From Gammaproteobacteria bacterium (GTDB lineage Bacteria > Pseudomonadota > Gammaproteobacteria > Pseudomonadales > Pseudohongiellaceae): a stretch of DNA of 64,000 nucleotides. The stretch is taken from contig VMDC01000010.1 in NCBI GenBank assembly GCA_008081045.1, positions 27,589-91,588 of the forward strand. The letters run 5' to 3'. This document shows positions 1 through 9,998 of the stretch, piece by piece. Positions within the stretch are counted from its first letter, which is position 1. Each line of letters opens with the position of its first letter. The notes beneath the pieces are model-generated. The model worked only from the letters and a program-made list of their open reading frames with translations, was not told the origin of the DNA and made no database searches. The translations under genes were made by a program, and so were the position numbers.

Positions 1-572
1 CGCGCATCAGCAGCCACGCGGGGATCTGCTGTAAACAGACCCTCCTGATCGGTGAGAATAACCAGACCATCAGCATTAATCAGATTCGCCACAAGCGCCG
101 CCAGCGTGTCGTTATCACCGAAGCACAGCTCTGCCGTGGCGACCGTATCATTTTCATTAACCACCGGCATCGCACCCAGTTCCAGTAGCGTTTGCAGAGT
201 GCTACGGGCGTTGAGATAACGGGTACGATCAGACAGATCCTCGTGACTTAGCAAGATCTGGGCTGCACGCACCTCGTGCTCCATGAAGCAGCTTTCATAG
301 GCCTGAATAACCCCCATCTGCCCCACCGCGGCAGCAGCCTGCTGCAAATGAATCTCGCGAGGGCGCTCAGTCAGGCCCAGGCGGCTGACGCCTTCTGCCA
401 CCGCGCCACTGGACACGAGCACAAGTTGCATACCGGTCGCCTTGAGGCAGACCAGCTGTCTTGCCCAGTCTGCAATTGCCCTGCGGTCAAGCCCCAGCCC
501 GTCATTGGTAACCAGCGAGCTTCCGACTTTGACAACCCAGCGTTTGCCCTGAGTGAATTTATCCCTGTTCAT
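1..572 (-). CDS. proB: Glutamate 5-kinase, N-terminal part (3' end outside window)
   Basis: Phosphorylates L-glutamate to glutamyl-5-phosphate, the first step of proline synthesis, in the cytoplasm. The reverse-strand frame opens [19 protein letters not shown], has the amino-acid-kinase start [16 protein letters not shown], and further on VVNENDTV and LTDQEGLF, all typical of ProB. About 190 codons are present; the family usually has about 370, so the rest of the kinase domain and any PUA domain lie beyond base 1. The ORF track does not list it because the frame runs off the window. The ATG at 572 lies about 30 bp after the obgE stop, giving the common gammaproteobacterial order rplU-rpmA-obgE-proB. 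Identity is secure; the partial state is due to the window edge. Confidence 0.93.
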   Translation of the reverse strand, partial: MNRDKFTQGKRWVVKVGSSLVTNDGLGLDRRAIADWARQLVCLKATGMQLVLVSSGAVAEGVSRLGLTERPREIHLQQAAAAVGQMGVIQAYESCFMEHEVRAAQILLSHEDLSDRTRYLNARSTLQTLLELGAMPVVNENDTVATAELCFGDNDTLAALVANLINADGLVILTDQEGLFTADPRVAADA

Positions 573-602
573 GGCCTTTGTGTTCTGTGACTGCGCATGT
601 GC

Positions 603-1799
<1,197 letters not shown>

Positions 1800-1812
1800 T
1801 CAGCACAAACAA

Positions 1813-1840
1813 AAAAGCCCCGTCGACTGACGGGGCTTTT
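1813..1840 (-). terminator. Intrinsic terminator between rpmA and obgE
   Basis: A perfect 12-bp inverted repeat (AAAAGCCCCGTC / GACGGGGCTTTT) around a 4-nt loop. On the minus strand it is followed by a run of T. It lies 17 bp after the rpmA stop, so it should end or attenuate the rplU-rpmA transcript before obgE. The sequence is nearly symmetric and could also work in the other direction. Confidence 0.85.
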
Positions 1841-1857
1841 CGGAAACTGGTGACGTT

Positions 1858-2115
1858 TTAAGCCGTCTCGACGCTGACAAATTTCCGATTGTGCGGGCCC
1901 TTCTCAGCGAATCGAACCACGCCGTTCGCCTTGGCAAAGAGTGTGTGATCCTTGCCGCAACCCACGTTTTCACCCGGATGAAATTTGGTGCCCCGCTGTC
2001 GAACGATAATGTTCCCGGCTTTCACTTCCTGCCCGCCAAAAAGCTTGACGCCCAAGCGTTTGGATATGGAATCGCGACCGTTATTGGTACTACCGCCTGC
2101 CTTTTTATGTGCCAT
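1858..2115 (-). CDS. rpmA: 50S ribosomal protein L27
   Basis: Structural protein of the large subunit whose N-terminus reaches toward the peptidyl-transferase centre. The 85-residue product begins [16 protein letters not shown] and continues with [11 protein letters not shown] and [15 protein letters not shown], the family signature. It lies 25 bp downstream of rplU on the same strand, and a strong intrinsic terminator follows. Nothing unusual is seen. Confidence 0.98.
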   Translation of the reverse strand: MAHKKAGGSTNNGRDSISKRLGVKLFGGQEVKAGNIIVRQRGTKFHPGENVGCGKDHTLFAKANGVVRFAEKGPHNRKFVSVETA

Positions 2116-2140
2116 GGTTCACTCCTGATCCCGTGTCAGC

Positions 2141-2452
2141 CTAGCCTTTGATGCCAGTGATTTTCACTTCGGTAAAACTCTGGCGGTGGCCCTGAGTTTT
2201 CTGAAAATGCTTACGCCGGTTGAATTTGACGATTTTTACCTTGCTGCCGCGGCCCTGTTTCAGTACTTCAGCAGTCACCTGACCACCTTCAACATAAGGC
2301 GTGCCAATTTTTACCGACTCCCCTTCGCCGACCATCAGAATCCGGTCGAAGGTGACTTCATCACCGGCACCAGCGTCCAGCTTCTCAAGCTGGAGTATCT
2401 CGCCTTCCGTCACTCGGTGCTGTTTGCCACCGCTTTCAATTACCGCGTACAT
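2141..2452 (-). CDS. rplU: 50S ribosomal protein L21
   Basis: Large-subunit protein that binds 23S rRNA. The 103-residue product starts [17 protein letters not shown] and contains [19 protein letters not shown], the conserved L21 C-terminal motif. It is the first gene of the rplU-rpmA(-obgE-proB) unit. A 246-bp intergenic region separates it from divergent ispB, the usual arrangement in gammaproteobacteria. Confidence 0.98.
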   Translation of the reverse strand: MYAVIESGGKQHRVTEGEILQLEKLDAGAGDEVTFDRILMVGEGESVKIGTPYVEGGQVTAEVLKQGRGSKVKIVKFNRRKHFQKTQGHRQSFTEVKITGIKG

Positions 2453-2615
2453 AACTTTCTCCGATACCTGTCGGGAATGGAATCACCCATTTCCATAGGG
2501 GCCGGCATTTTACGGGATACCCCTGCCGGAGGCAAGCGCTATCGCATGCTATTTGCCTGCCCTGAGTTGCCCCAGAGCCCGCGAAATTGCTCGACTTGCA
2601 GCTTTGATGACTGTC

Positions 2616-2644
2616 TTGACAGTCTTCTTCAGGCTCCCTAGCAT
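2616..2644 (+). promoter_or_regulatory. Candidate sigma-70 promoter of ispB
   Basis: TTGACA at 2616-2621, a 17-bp spacer, then TAGCAT at 2639-2644 (four of six matches to TATAAT). The predicted start would leave a leader of about 48 nt before the ispB ATG. The -35 overlaps the palindrome CTGTCTTGACAG (2611-2622). Read by eye only. Confidence 0.45.
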
Positions 2645-2698
2645 GCACCGGATTCTTCAAGCCAACCGTTTGACCTCACATACTTTTTGAAACGCGCC

Positions 2699-3670
2699 AT
2701 GTCCGAACAACTCAGATCAGTCGTCTCGGCCGATTTTAATGCGGTGAACCAGTTTGTTATCGACCAGCTCTACTCCGAAGTCGAACTGGTTGAAAGCATC
2801 GGCCACTATATAGTCGATGCCGGAGGAAAACGACTTCGCCCTTTGTTGGTGCTGTTGACTGCGAAAGCGTGCGGAATCAAGACAGACCAGCACATTTCGA
2901 TGGCTGCGGTGATCGAATTCATCCACACCGCAACCCTCCTGCACGATGACGTCGTGGATATGTCCACCCTGCGCCGCGGCAGACCAACCGTTAATGCCGC
3001 CTGGAACAATCCATCCAGCGTGCTTGTCGGAGATTTCATTTACTCACGGGCATTTCAGGTGCTGGTCAGCATTGGCAATCTGAGCATCATGGAAATCATG
3101 GCCAACACCACCAACAAAATTGCTGAAGGTGAGGTTCTGCAATTGCTGGCGAAATCCAACCCGCAACCTACTGAGCGTGACTACATGCGCGTCATTGAAA
3201 ACAAAACCGCGATTCTGTTTAAAGCAGCAGCTGAATGTGGCGCGATACTGGCCAACGCAGAGGCGGCGACCGCCGAAGCTTTGGGTCGCTTCGGGATGCA
3301 TATCGGCACGGCCTTTCAACTGATCGATGACGTCCTCGATTATCAGGGTGAAGCTGAAGCCATGGGCAAAAACCTGGGAGATGATCTCGCCGAGGGAAAA
3401 TCGACCCTGCCACTGCTGTTTGCGATGACCCACTGCCCGGCTGACGAACAGGCGCTCATCAAGGCATGCCTGGCTGCAGAATCGCCTGACGCTGAACAAC
3501 TGCACCAGGTGATTGAGATCGTACTCAAGTCAGGGGGTATTGCCTATACGCTGGACAGAGCCGAACAACAGGCGACACAGGCCAAAGCCTGCTTGTCCTT
3601 CTTGCCGGATTCCCGGTATCGCGAGACGCTCGACCAGATGGTCGACTTCGCCCTGCGGCGAAGCAGCTGA
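2699..3670 (+). CDS. ispB: Octaprenyl/polyprenyl diphosphate synthase
   Basis: Trans-prenyltransferase that extends farnesyl diphosphate with isopentenyl units to make the ubiquinone side chain. Both aspartate-rich motifs are present: DDVVD at residues 83-87 and DDVLD at 210-214; GGKRLRP and the IEFIHTATLLHDD block are also typical. From the ATG at 2699 the protein is 323 residues, the same length as E. coli IspB. The ORF track starts four codons earlier at a TTG, which I did not use. It is divergent from rplU. Chain length cannot be read with confidence from sequence alone; octaprenyl is inferred from the resemblance to IspB. Confidence 0.96.
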   Translation: MSEQLRSVVSADFNAVNQFVIDQLYSEVELVESIGHYIVDAGGKRLRPLLVLLTAKACGIKTDQHISMAAVIEFIHTATLLHDDVVDMSTLRRGRPTVNAAWNNPSSVLVGDFIYSRAFQVLVSIGNLSIMEIMANTTNKIAEGEVLQLLAKSNPQPTERDYMRVIENKTAILFKAAAECGAILANAEAATAEALGRFGMHIGTAFQLIDDVLDYQGEAEAMGKNLGDDLAEGKSTLPLLFAMTHCPADEQALIKACLAAESPDAEQLHQVIEIVLKSGGIAYTLDRAEQQATQAKACLSFLPDSRYRETLDQMVDFALRRSS

Positions 3671-3719
3671 TAAAACCGAGGAAACCATTTGTCGGACTGT
3701 TGCACCAAGGACACTTCTC

Positions 3720-4298
3720 ATGACTCGCCTTAAATACAGCCTTTTATTGCCCTTAATCGCGATCCTGATCAACTGCACGGCCACGGGCCTCGGAGACGCA
3801 AGCCTCGAACAGCGCCGCCAGAACGTGCTGACTATGCGCCAAGAGGTGCTGGCTGAGCTCTACGGACTCAAGCCTGATACCAGAGTGCAGATCGACAGCG
3901 CTGCAGGTTACGCCGTATTCACCAATGCCAACGTCAATCTGATCCTGGCGAGTTTCGGCGGCGGACTGGGCGTCGTCAGGGACAACGAAACCGGTGTAGA
4001 AACTTTCATGCGAATGGGCGAGGTCGGGATTGGTCTGGGCGCAGGCATCAAAGATTTCAGAGCGGTTTTTGTATTCCATGACCGCGCAGCACTCGAGCGC
4101 TTTCTGGACGTCGGCATTTCAATTGGTGGACAAGCTGACGCTGCGGCAAAAGCTGGTGATCTGGGGGCCGCAGTTGGCGGCGAAGCTATCGTAGACAATG
4201 TTACAGTCTATCAGATGACACAGTCTGGCCTGGCCTTACAGGCGACCATCAAGGGCACGCGATACTGGCGCGACCCGCAACTCAACGCGGGCTCCTAA
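3720..4298 (+). CDS. SYLF-domain (Ysc84-like) lipoprotein
   Basis: The likely start is the ATG at 3720, not the long upstream extension of the ORF track, which overlaps ispB. This gives 192 residues beginning MTRLKYSLLLPLIAILINC, a hydrophobic signal with a Cys at 19 that could be lipidated. The rest matches the SYLF lipid-binding fold: AAGYAVFTNANVNLI, a glycine-rich FGGGLGVV, GEVGIGLGAGIK, then AVGGEAIVDNVTVYQM. In bacteria these are poorly characterised envelope proteins. It is convergent with the next gene and 49 bp downstream of ispB; a functional link to ispB is not evident. Confidence 0.82.
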   Translation: MTRLKYSLLLPLIAILINCTATGLGDASLEQRRQNVLTMRQEVLAELYGLKPDTRVQIDSAAGYAVFTNANVNLILASFGGGLGVVRDNETGVETFMRMGEVGIGLGAGIKDFRAVFVFHDRAALERFLDVGISIGGQADAAAKAGDLGAAVGGEAIVDNVTVYQMTQSGLALQATIKGTRYWRDPQLNAGS

Positions 4299-4300
4299 GC

Positions 4301-4331
4301 GAGAGTCTGTCGGAAATGATGACAGACGCTC
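4301..4331. terminator. Hairpin between convergent genes
   Basis: GTCTGTC at 4305-4311 pairs with GACAGAC at 4321-4327 around a 9-nt loop, extended by GAG/CTC after one mismatch. It lies between the SYLF gene and the convergent lipoprotein gene and touches the latter's stop codon. There is no long T run, so termination is plausible but not certain. Confidence 0.45.
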
Positions 4332-5538
4332 ACCAGGGCTGATTGTTGAACTGGTCCAGCCTGATCGTGCTTCCGGCCCGGCCTTCGCCGATAATCCCTG
4401 ATGAATCAATCAAACGCAGCTTATCTGAACTCGGCTGATAGATCGCTGCATCGCTTACCAGCACCGCTTCGGCTCTTTGCCGCAGCTCTGCGGCTCTGAG
4501 CTCTTCACCCATTTCGACATGCACCTGTGCCAGCGCGCTGTAAAAATCCGGTTCAGTTTCTTTCAGCCGCAGGGCATTTAAAAATGAATCCCGCGCGAGC
4601 AAGAAATCCTTTGCTTCGAGGGCCATCTGTCCCCTTCCGAAATGGTAATAAGGATTTCGCTCATTGAATTGCTGGATAGCCAGCTCATATTGCTCCGCGG
4701 TATCCAGCGCGCCGGCATTTCGATAGTGCTTGGCCAGATTATTTACCGCCGTGGCATTATCGTTTTCGTGCCAGAAGGCCATGTGGTAGCTGTATTCAGC
4801 CAGCTCAGCCTCTCCCGCGCGATTATAGGCAGCTCCGATGTTATTCCAGGCAATGGCCAGGTCGGGCTGCAGAAACAGCGCATTTTTAAAATATTCCAGC
4901 GCTGACTCCAACTCTTCAGACACCAGCGCTTCAGCGCCCAGATTGTTGAAGAACAGCGCCCGCGCGTGAAGATCACTGACAGTTTTAGCGGTCAGCTGTT
5001 GGAGTTGAATTTCAGGCGTGAAATCCACGATGTATTTACGTTTGTAACCCAGGCTGCCTGAGGCATTAATATGGCGACTCAGAATCAGCAGCTCACCTCG
5101 CTTATCCCATTCAGGCCTGACCGCGACCGTTTGAAACGCCGCGTCGATGCCGGCATAGCGCGCCATGGCGATATACAAATTCATCACCGAAAGACAATTT
5201 CCCCGGCGGGATCTGAACACCTCATCGGCTGTGAGAGTCTGGGATTCGGAGTACTGAAGATTCAGATAGCGCTCGTTGAACAACAGGGTCTGTATCTTGG
5301 CAATGCGCAGCGCGGGACTGTCATTCTTCGCGATCAGCCTATCGAGCATCCCTGTGATGTCAGCGCTGATGTAGAGGGGATCAATTTCAGGATAGGCATC
5401 GGTGGTCTGGGAAATTATCTCGGCTTCGAGTTGCCGGTCCCTGACAAATCCGGTTTCGAGATCAATGCTCGAACAGGCCGTTGAAAGCATGCCAACAGCA
5501 AAAAGCCAGAGCAGTCGTTGAACACCACGGGTTGCCAT
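4330..5538 (-). CDS. Lipoprotein with transglutaminase-like and TPR domains
   Basis: From the ATG at 5538 the product has 402 residues and begins MATRGVQRLLWLFAVGMLSTAC, a clear lipoprotein signal with lipobox STAC (Cys22). Residues about 100-180 form a transglutaminase-like fold with a possible Cys115 (RRGNC), His156 (LSRH) and Asp172 (VDF) triad. The region from about 195 to 390 contains several TPR units (for example AWNNIGAAYNRAGEAELAEYSYH). The ORF track extends 67 residues upstream, but that part is basic, lacks domain character and would put the signal inside the protein, so I rejected it. It is probably an envelope-anchored peptidase-like or scaffold protein; the substrate is unknown. 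Confidence 0.8.
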   Translation of the reverse strand: MATRGVQRLLWLFAVGMLSTACSSIDLETGFVRDRQLEAEIISQTTDAYPEIDPLYISADITGMLDRLIAKNDSPALRIAKIQTLLFNERYLNLQYSESQTLTADEVFRSRRGNCLSVMNLYIAMARYAGIDAAFQTVAVRPEWDKRGELLILSRHINASGSLGYKRKYIVDFTPEIQLQQLTAKTVSDLHARALFFNNLGAEALVSEELESALEYFKNALFLQPDLAIAWNNIGAAYNRAGEAELAEYSYHMAFWHENDNATAVNNLAKHYRNAGALDTAEQYELAIQQFNERNPYYHFGRGQMALEAKDFLLARDSFLNALRLKETEPDFYSALAQVHVEMGEELRAAELRQRAEAVLVSDAAIYQPSSDKLRLIDSSGIIGEGRAGSTIRLDQFNNQPW

Positions 5539-5735
5539 CTGTACCTTAAATCTTTGCAGCGCCCTGCGCGGCACGAGACGAAAGCGCTGTGCCCGACCAG
5601 CATCAGGAGAAGCCCTGAGAGTCCGCTGAGTAAAATGTCTGTAAGAAGCCGTTACGCAGTAGCTCTTCAAGAAACCAACCCCAGTCGCGAACTGATTCTG
5701 TTTCATGTTGCTACGTTCATGCCCGGCGTGACTAA

Positions 5736-7394
5736 TCACATCCCGGGGTAACTGGGGCCACCCCCGCCCTCAGGCACGACCCAGGTAATGTTCTGGGAAG
5801 GATCCTTGATGTCACAGGTTTTGCAGTGAACACAATTCTGAGAATTGATCTGAAAGCGTTTGCCACCTTCCGCTTCCTCAACGACCTCGTAGACGCCGGC
5901 TGGGCAGTAACGCTGTGCAGGCTCATCGTATTTCGGCAGGTTTACCTCCAGCGGAACGGAGACATCCGCGAGGCGCAAATGACAGGGCTGATCCTCAGCG
6001 TGATTCGTATTGGACAGAAATACCGATGACAGCTTATCAAAGGTGATCACTCCATCCGGTTTCGGATAGTCAATGCGGGGACTGTCTGACGCCAATCTGA
6101 GTTGCGCGTGGTCTTCCGTTCTGTCACGCACCGTGAAAGGAAACTTACCGAAGAAGATATTCTGCTCAACAAAGGCAAGGGCACTTCCCAGCCAGAATCC
6201 GAACTTGTGAAATCCTGCGCTGAAATTCCGGGTCTGGTGTAATTCGCGGTACAGATCGGAGTTTTTGAATCTGGCTGTATATTCACTGATTTCAGCAGCA
6301 GAATCTTCTGACCCCAACGCCTCAAACAGGGATTCAGCCGCCAATATACCCGACCACATGGCGGTATGACTGCCTTTGATTTTAGCGGCATTCAGAGTGC
6401 CGGCGTCGCAACCGATCAGCAGGCCGCCCGGGAAAGTCATCTTCGGCAGTGAATTCAAGCCGCCTTTGATGATCGCCCGCGCGCCGTAGCTCAGGCGCTT
6501 ACCGCCTTCGAGATACTGCCTGATCACCGGATGCTGTTTGTACTTCTGAAACTCATCGAATGGGCTGATATGCGGGTTGCTGTAGCCCAGATCGACAATA
6601 AGCCCGAGCGACACCTGATTGCCTTGTGTGTGATACAAGAATCCGCCGCTGCTCCCGGCATAGGAATCACCGATCATCGGATAACCGGCGGTGTGGACCA
6701 CTAACCCCTCTTCGTGCTTCTCTTCCGGTATTTCCCACACCTCTTTAATGCCGATACCGTAATGTTGTGGATCTGAGTGCTCATCAAGGCGGTAGCGCGC
6801 AATGAGCTCTTTACCCAGATGCCCCCGGCAACCTTCGGCAAAAATGGTGTACTTGGCGTGGAATTCAAAACCGGGCTCGAAGGACGCTTTCTGCTCACCG
6901 TCGGCAGAAACCCCCATATCGCCGGTGGCAACCCCTTTAACGCTTCCGTCTTCATGGTAGAGGATTTCAGCGGCCGCAAAACCCGGAAACACCTCAGCAC
7001 CCAGCTCCATCGCCTGCTCACCCAGCCAGGCACACAAATTTCCGAGGGAGATGATGTAGTTGCCATGGTTGTCCATGGTTCGGGGAACCAGTGGACCCGG
7101 AAACTTAAAGGACGATTCGCTGCCGCCGAGGTAATAGATCTCATCCTTGGTGACGGCTGTTTGCAGGGGAGCGCCCCGCTCTTTCCAATCCGGAAACAAC
7201 TCCGTCAGCGCGCTGGGTTCGAAAACTGCTCCGGAGAGGATATGAGCGCCAATTTCTGAGCCTTTTTCCAGCACACAAACCGTTAACTCACGTTCACCGG
7301 CCTGCGCCAGCTGCAGCAATTTACAGGCAGTCGCAAGACCTGCCGGACCGGCCCCTACAATGACTACGTCAACTTCCATTGATTCACGTTGCAT
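5736..7394 (-). CDS. Electron transfer flavoprotein-ubiquinone oxidoreductase
   Basis: Passes electrons from ETF, reduced by acyl-CoA and other dehydrogenases, to the membrane quinone pool. The N-terminus has the FAD dinucleotide motif VVIVGAGPAGLATA. The C-terminal ferredoxin-like end, CVHCKTCDIKDPSQNI followed by VVPEGGGGP, holds the 4Fe-4S ligands typical of ETF-QO. The ATG at 7394 (552 residues) is preceded by GAGGAAC; the ORF track uses a GTG six codons upstream. It makes sense with the acyl-CoA dehydrogenase at 18 kb. The etf genes themselves are not in the window. Confidence 0.96.
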   Translation of the reverse strand: MQRESMEVDVVIVGAGPAGLATACKLLQLAQAGERELTVCVLEKGSEIGAHILSGAVFEPSALTELFPDWKERGAPLQTAVTKDEIYYLGGSESSFKFPGPLVPRTMDNHGNYIISLGNLCAWLGEQAMELGAEVFPGFAAAEILYHEDGSVKGVATGDMGVSADGEQKASFEPGFEFHAKYTIFAEGCRGHLGKELIARYRLDEHSDPQHYGIGIKEVWEIPEEKHEEGLVVHTAGYPMIGDSYAGSSGGFLYHTQGNQVSLGLIVDLGYSNPHISPFDEFQKYKQHPVIRQYLEGGKRLSYGARAIIKGGLNSLPKMTFPGGLLIGCDAGTLNAAKIKGSHTAMWSGILAAESLFEALGSEDSAAEISEYTARFKNSDLYRELHQTRNFSAGFHKFGFWLGSALAFVEQNIFFGKFPFTVRDRTEDHAQLRLASDSPRIDYPKPDGVITFDKLSSVFLSNTNHAEDQPCHLRLADVSVPLEVNLPKYDEPAQRYCPAGVYEVVEEAEGGKRFQINSQNCVHCKTCDIKDPSQNITWVVPEGGGGPSYPGM

Positions 7395-7659
7395 GATGTT
7401 CCTCAATCGCACTTTGGGAATACTTCAGACGGGCAATGACCGGTAGCATTCATCAGAACACCCCGGCCGGGCCGCTGCCATTTCAGGGACAATTATCCCT
7501 TTTTCGGGAATTGCCCGCAAACGACGCCCGACGTTTCGGGCCGGGGCATGGGTCTGGCCAACGCAGCTGCATCCGACGCTCAAGGAACAAACCCGTGACG
7601 ATTTTCAGCAAAGCGGACAGCCGGAAGAACACAGGGCTACGGAACACCCGGGGAATGGC

Positions 7660-8403
7660 TTACCCGCGCTTGGTAAAAATCATCATGTGCTGCCAGGGCA
7701 AAAAATCGAGAGTCTCTGTCCATTCCAGACCGAAGACACTCATTTCTTTGACAACCTGCTCTTCGGTCATCTTATGTAAAGGACGGATCGGCACGGAGGG
7801 GTCCTCGCCCCGATATTCGAGGAGGAAAATCCGGCCACCCGGACGCAGCGCCTGATAAATGCCATTGATCATTTCAAAGGGATGGGAAAATTCGTGGTAG
7901 GCATCTACCATGATTGCTGCGTCAATGGATTCAGCCGGCAAATTAGGATCATCGATCTCACCGAGCACTCCCTCAACGTTCTCGATGCGGTTTTGCGCTT
8001 TCTGCTGCTCGATGAGCTGCAGCATTTCTGGCTGAATGTCTACCGACAGCACCTTACCCTCCGGTACCAGAGCCGCAATGCGAAATGAAAAGTAGCCGGA
8101 CCCGGCGCCGATGTCAGCGACCACATCGTCGGCTGCAAGCCCCATGTTCGCCACAACCTGATCCGGCATTTCCTCCTGAATCCGGCTCGGCCGGTTCAGC
8201 CACTGCGCAGCCTGATGCCCCATGACGAATGAAATCTCCCGCCCCATGTAAAACTTACCGATGCCGGTCGTTCTGCGTTCGGGGGCAACTTCATAGCCCG
8301 GATGGACAATATCCTGAGCAAGCGCCGGACCGGCCAACAAGCACCAAGTCACTGAAGCCAACAGGAAGGGAATTTTGCAAACGCGTGAATAATACTGAGT
8401 CAT
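7660..8403 (-). CDS. Exported class I SAM-dependent methyltransferase
   Basis: From the ATG at 8403 the product has 247 residues and begins MTQYYSRVCKIPFLL with cleavage likely after GPALAQ, a Sec signal peptide. A class I methyltransferase fold follows, with motif I VADIGAGSGYF near residue 95. DAAIMVDAYHEFSHP and RPGGRIFLLEY follow. The ORF track extends 62 codons upstream into sequence with no signal or domain, which I left out. The substrate is unknown. A periplasmic SAM-type methyltransferase is odd, because SAM is a cytoplasmic cofactor, yet the signal looks genuine. Confidence 0.75.
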   Translation of the reverse strand: MTQYYSRVCKIPFLLASVTWCLLAGPALAQDIVHPGYEVAPERRTTGIGKFYMGREISFVMGHQAAQWLNRPSRIQEEMPDQVVANMGLAADDVVADIGAGSGYFSFRIAALVPEGKVLSVDIQPEMLQLIEQQKAQNRIENVEGVLGEIDDPNLPAESIDAAIMVDAYHEFSHPFEMINGIYQALRPGGRIFLLEYRGEDPSVPIRPLHKMTEEQVVKEMSVFGLEWTETLDFLPWQHMMIFTKRG

Positions 8404-8744
8404 TGAATGGTCTCGAATTGTTTGAGTCACAGAGCCCGCGGCATATTTTGCCCCGTCAGCGGACAGCCGGCGATCCACTCGCACCTTTGCCCGTGCTGCC
8501 TCATCTGTTGGGGACGCGATGACAGCGGCGTTCGTGGAATTACCGGATGGCGCCTCGCCCAGAGTATACCGCACCCCTGCCGGGCTCAAGGACCTGCAGC
8601 AACTCCCTATTCAACAGGACGCTGAGCTGGATAATCGCTGGCAACCCGCGCGGGTCAGGCTGAACAGGCTCTTGTGGTAGACTCAGCTTTCCCGGCGGAT
8701 TACCAGTTGTCCGTTGCTTCAGTTTTTCAACAGGAAATAAGCAC
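8404..8744. other. Divergent intergenic region, 341 bp
   Basis: Lies between the divergent methyltransferase and CoA-transferase genes and should hold both promoters. I see no RNA gene, convincing small ORF or strong palindrome. CAGGAAATAAGCAC before the CoA-transferase ATG supplies its ribosome binding site. Confidence 0.5.
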
Positions 8745-9929
8745 ATGAGCAAAGTGTTAGAAGGCATCAGGGTGTTAGACTTCGGGCGCTATATCGCGGG
8801 CCCTTACTGCGCGACACTCCTGGCAGATCTTGGTGCCGACGTCATCCGCATCGAAAAAGTTGACGGCTCGGAAGACCGCTTCGTCTCTCCGGTCACTGAC
8901 ACCGGCGATGGCGCCATGTTTCTGCAGCTCGGGCGCAACAAGCGGGGCCTGACGCTGAACCCGATGAAACCTGAGGGGCGCGAAATTGTGAAGAAACTGG
9001 TTGCGACGGCCGATGTGGTCGTCGCCAATCTACCGCCTGACACTCTGAGCGCTATGGGGCTGGACTACGAAAGTCTGACCCAGATCAAACCCGACATTAT
9101 CCTGACCATGATTTCCGCTTTTGGCCGCGGCGGCCCCTACTCGAATCGAGTCGGTTTCGACGGGCTCGGACAGGCCATGTCGGGGAATATGTATATGTCA
9201 GGCACACCCGACCAGCCGGTCAAAGCCTATGCGCCGTTCATCGATTTTGGTACTGCCAGTCTGTCTGCCTTTGGCACGCTCGCAGCGCTTTACGAGCGAC
9301 AGAAGACCGGCAAGGGTCAGATTGTGGAAGGAGCGCTGTTCAATACTGCCCTGACGATGATGAACGCGACTGCGATCGAACAGCAGGCGCTTCAGGTTAA
9401 CCGGACGGCGACCCTTAATCGCTCCCAAACCTCGGCCCCGGCTGATACTTTCCAGACAAAAGACGGGTGGGTTCTGGTACAGACTGTGGGTGGCCCGCTG
9501 TTCAAACGCTGGGCGGAACTGATGGGAGAAGACCATTGGCTGGAAGATCCCCGGTTTAAAGACGACATCAGCCGCGGGGACAACGGCGAAATCATCAGCA
9601 ACAGGCTGGCCTTGTGGTGTGCTGAGCGCACAACTGACGAGGTGCTTCAGGAAATGGAAACCGCCAGAATCCCCGCAGGACCGATACTCTCGCCTCAGGA
9701 TGTTCTGAATGACCCTCATATTGCCGCCAAGGGCCTGTTTCAGCCAGTTGAATTTCCTGGCCTGCCCAATGCTGCCCCAATCATGCAGACGCCTGTGGAG
9801 CTTTCGGACACCCCCGGTGAAATACGCCACCGGGCTCCGACCCTCGGCGAACATACTGAAGCCATTTTGCAGGATCTGGGCTACACGGAGACCGAAATCG
9901 CAGATTACCGTGCCCAGAGAATTGTCTGA
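8745..9929 (+). CDS. Family III CoA-transferase (CaiB/BaiF)
   Basis: Moves CoA between carboxylic acids. The 394-residue product begins MSKVLEGIRVLDFGRYIAGPYC and contains LLADLGADVIRIEKVDG, a nucleotide-binding-like block standard for this family. FGRGGPYSNRVGFDGLGQAMSG follows. The catalytic aspartate of family III enzymes should lie in the region after FDGLGQAMSG, which is not diagnostic here by eye. Substrates cannot be assigned. The gene could feed the acyl-CoA module at 18-21.6 kb, for example as a dicarboxylate CoA-transferase, but it is not adjacent to it. Its stop is 69 bp before the next gene. Confidence 0.9.
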   Translation: MSKVLEGIRVLDFGRYIAGPYCATLLADLGADVIRIEKVDGSEDRFVSPVTDTGDGAMFLQLGRNKRGLTLNPMKPEGREIVKKLVATADVVVANLPPDTLSAMGLDYESLTQIKPDIILTMISAFGRGGPYSNRVGFDGLGQAMSGNMYMSGTPDQPVKAYAPFIDFGTASLSAFGTLAALYERQKTGKGQIVEGALFNTALTMMNATAIEQQALQVNRTATLNRSQTSAPADTFQTKDGWVLVQTVGGPLFKRWAELMGEDHWLEDPRFKDDISRGDNGEIISNRLALWCAERTTDEVLQEMETARIPAGPILSPQDVLNDPHIAAKGLFQPVEFPGLPNAAPIMQTPVELSDTPGEIRHRAPTLGEHTEAILQDLGYTETEIADYRAQRIV

Positions 9930-9998
9930 CAGCAGACTCATGCAGCCCTCAGTCAGCGCAACATCTGGCGGGCTGGACAGACTGAACTGGAGAACACC

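Noticed and set aside
2611-2622. CTGTCTTGACAG as a LexA box
   Set aside because: The spacing is CTGT-N4-ACAG, not CTGT-N8-ACAG; more likely chance within the -35 region.
5539-5739. N-terminal extension of the TPR lipoprotein
   Set aside because: It would bury a good lipoprotein signal and has no domain.
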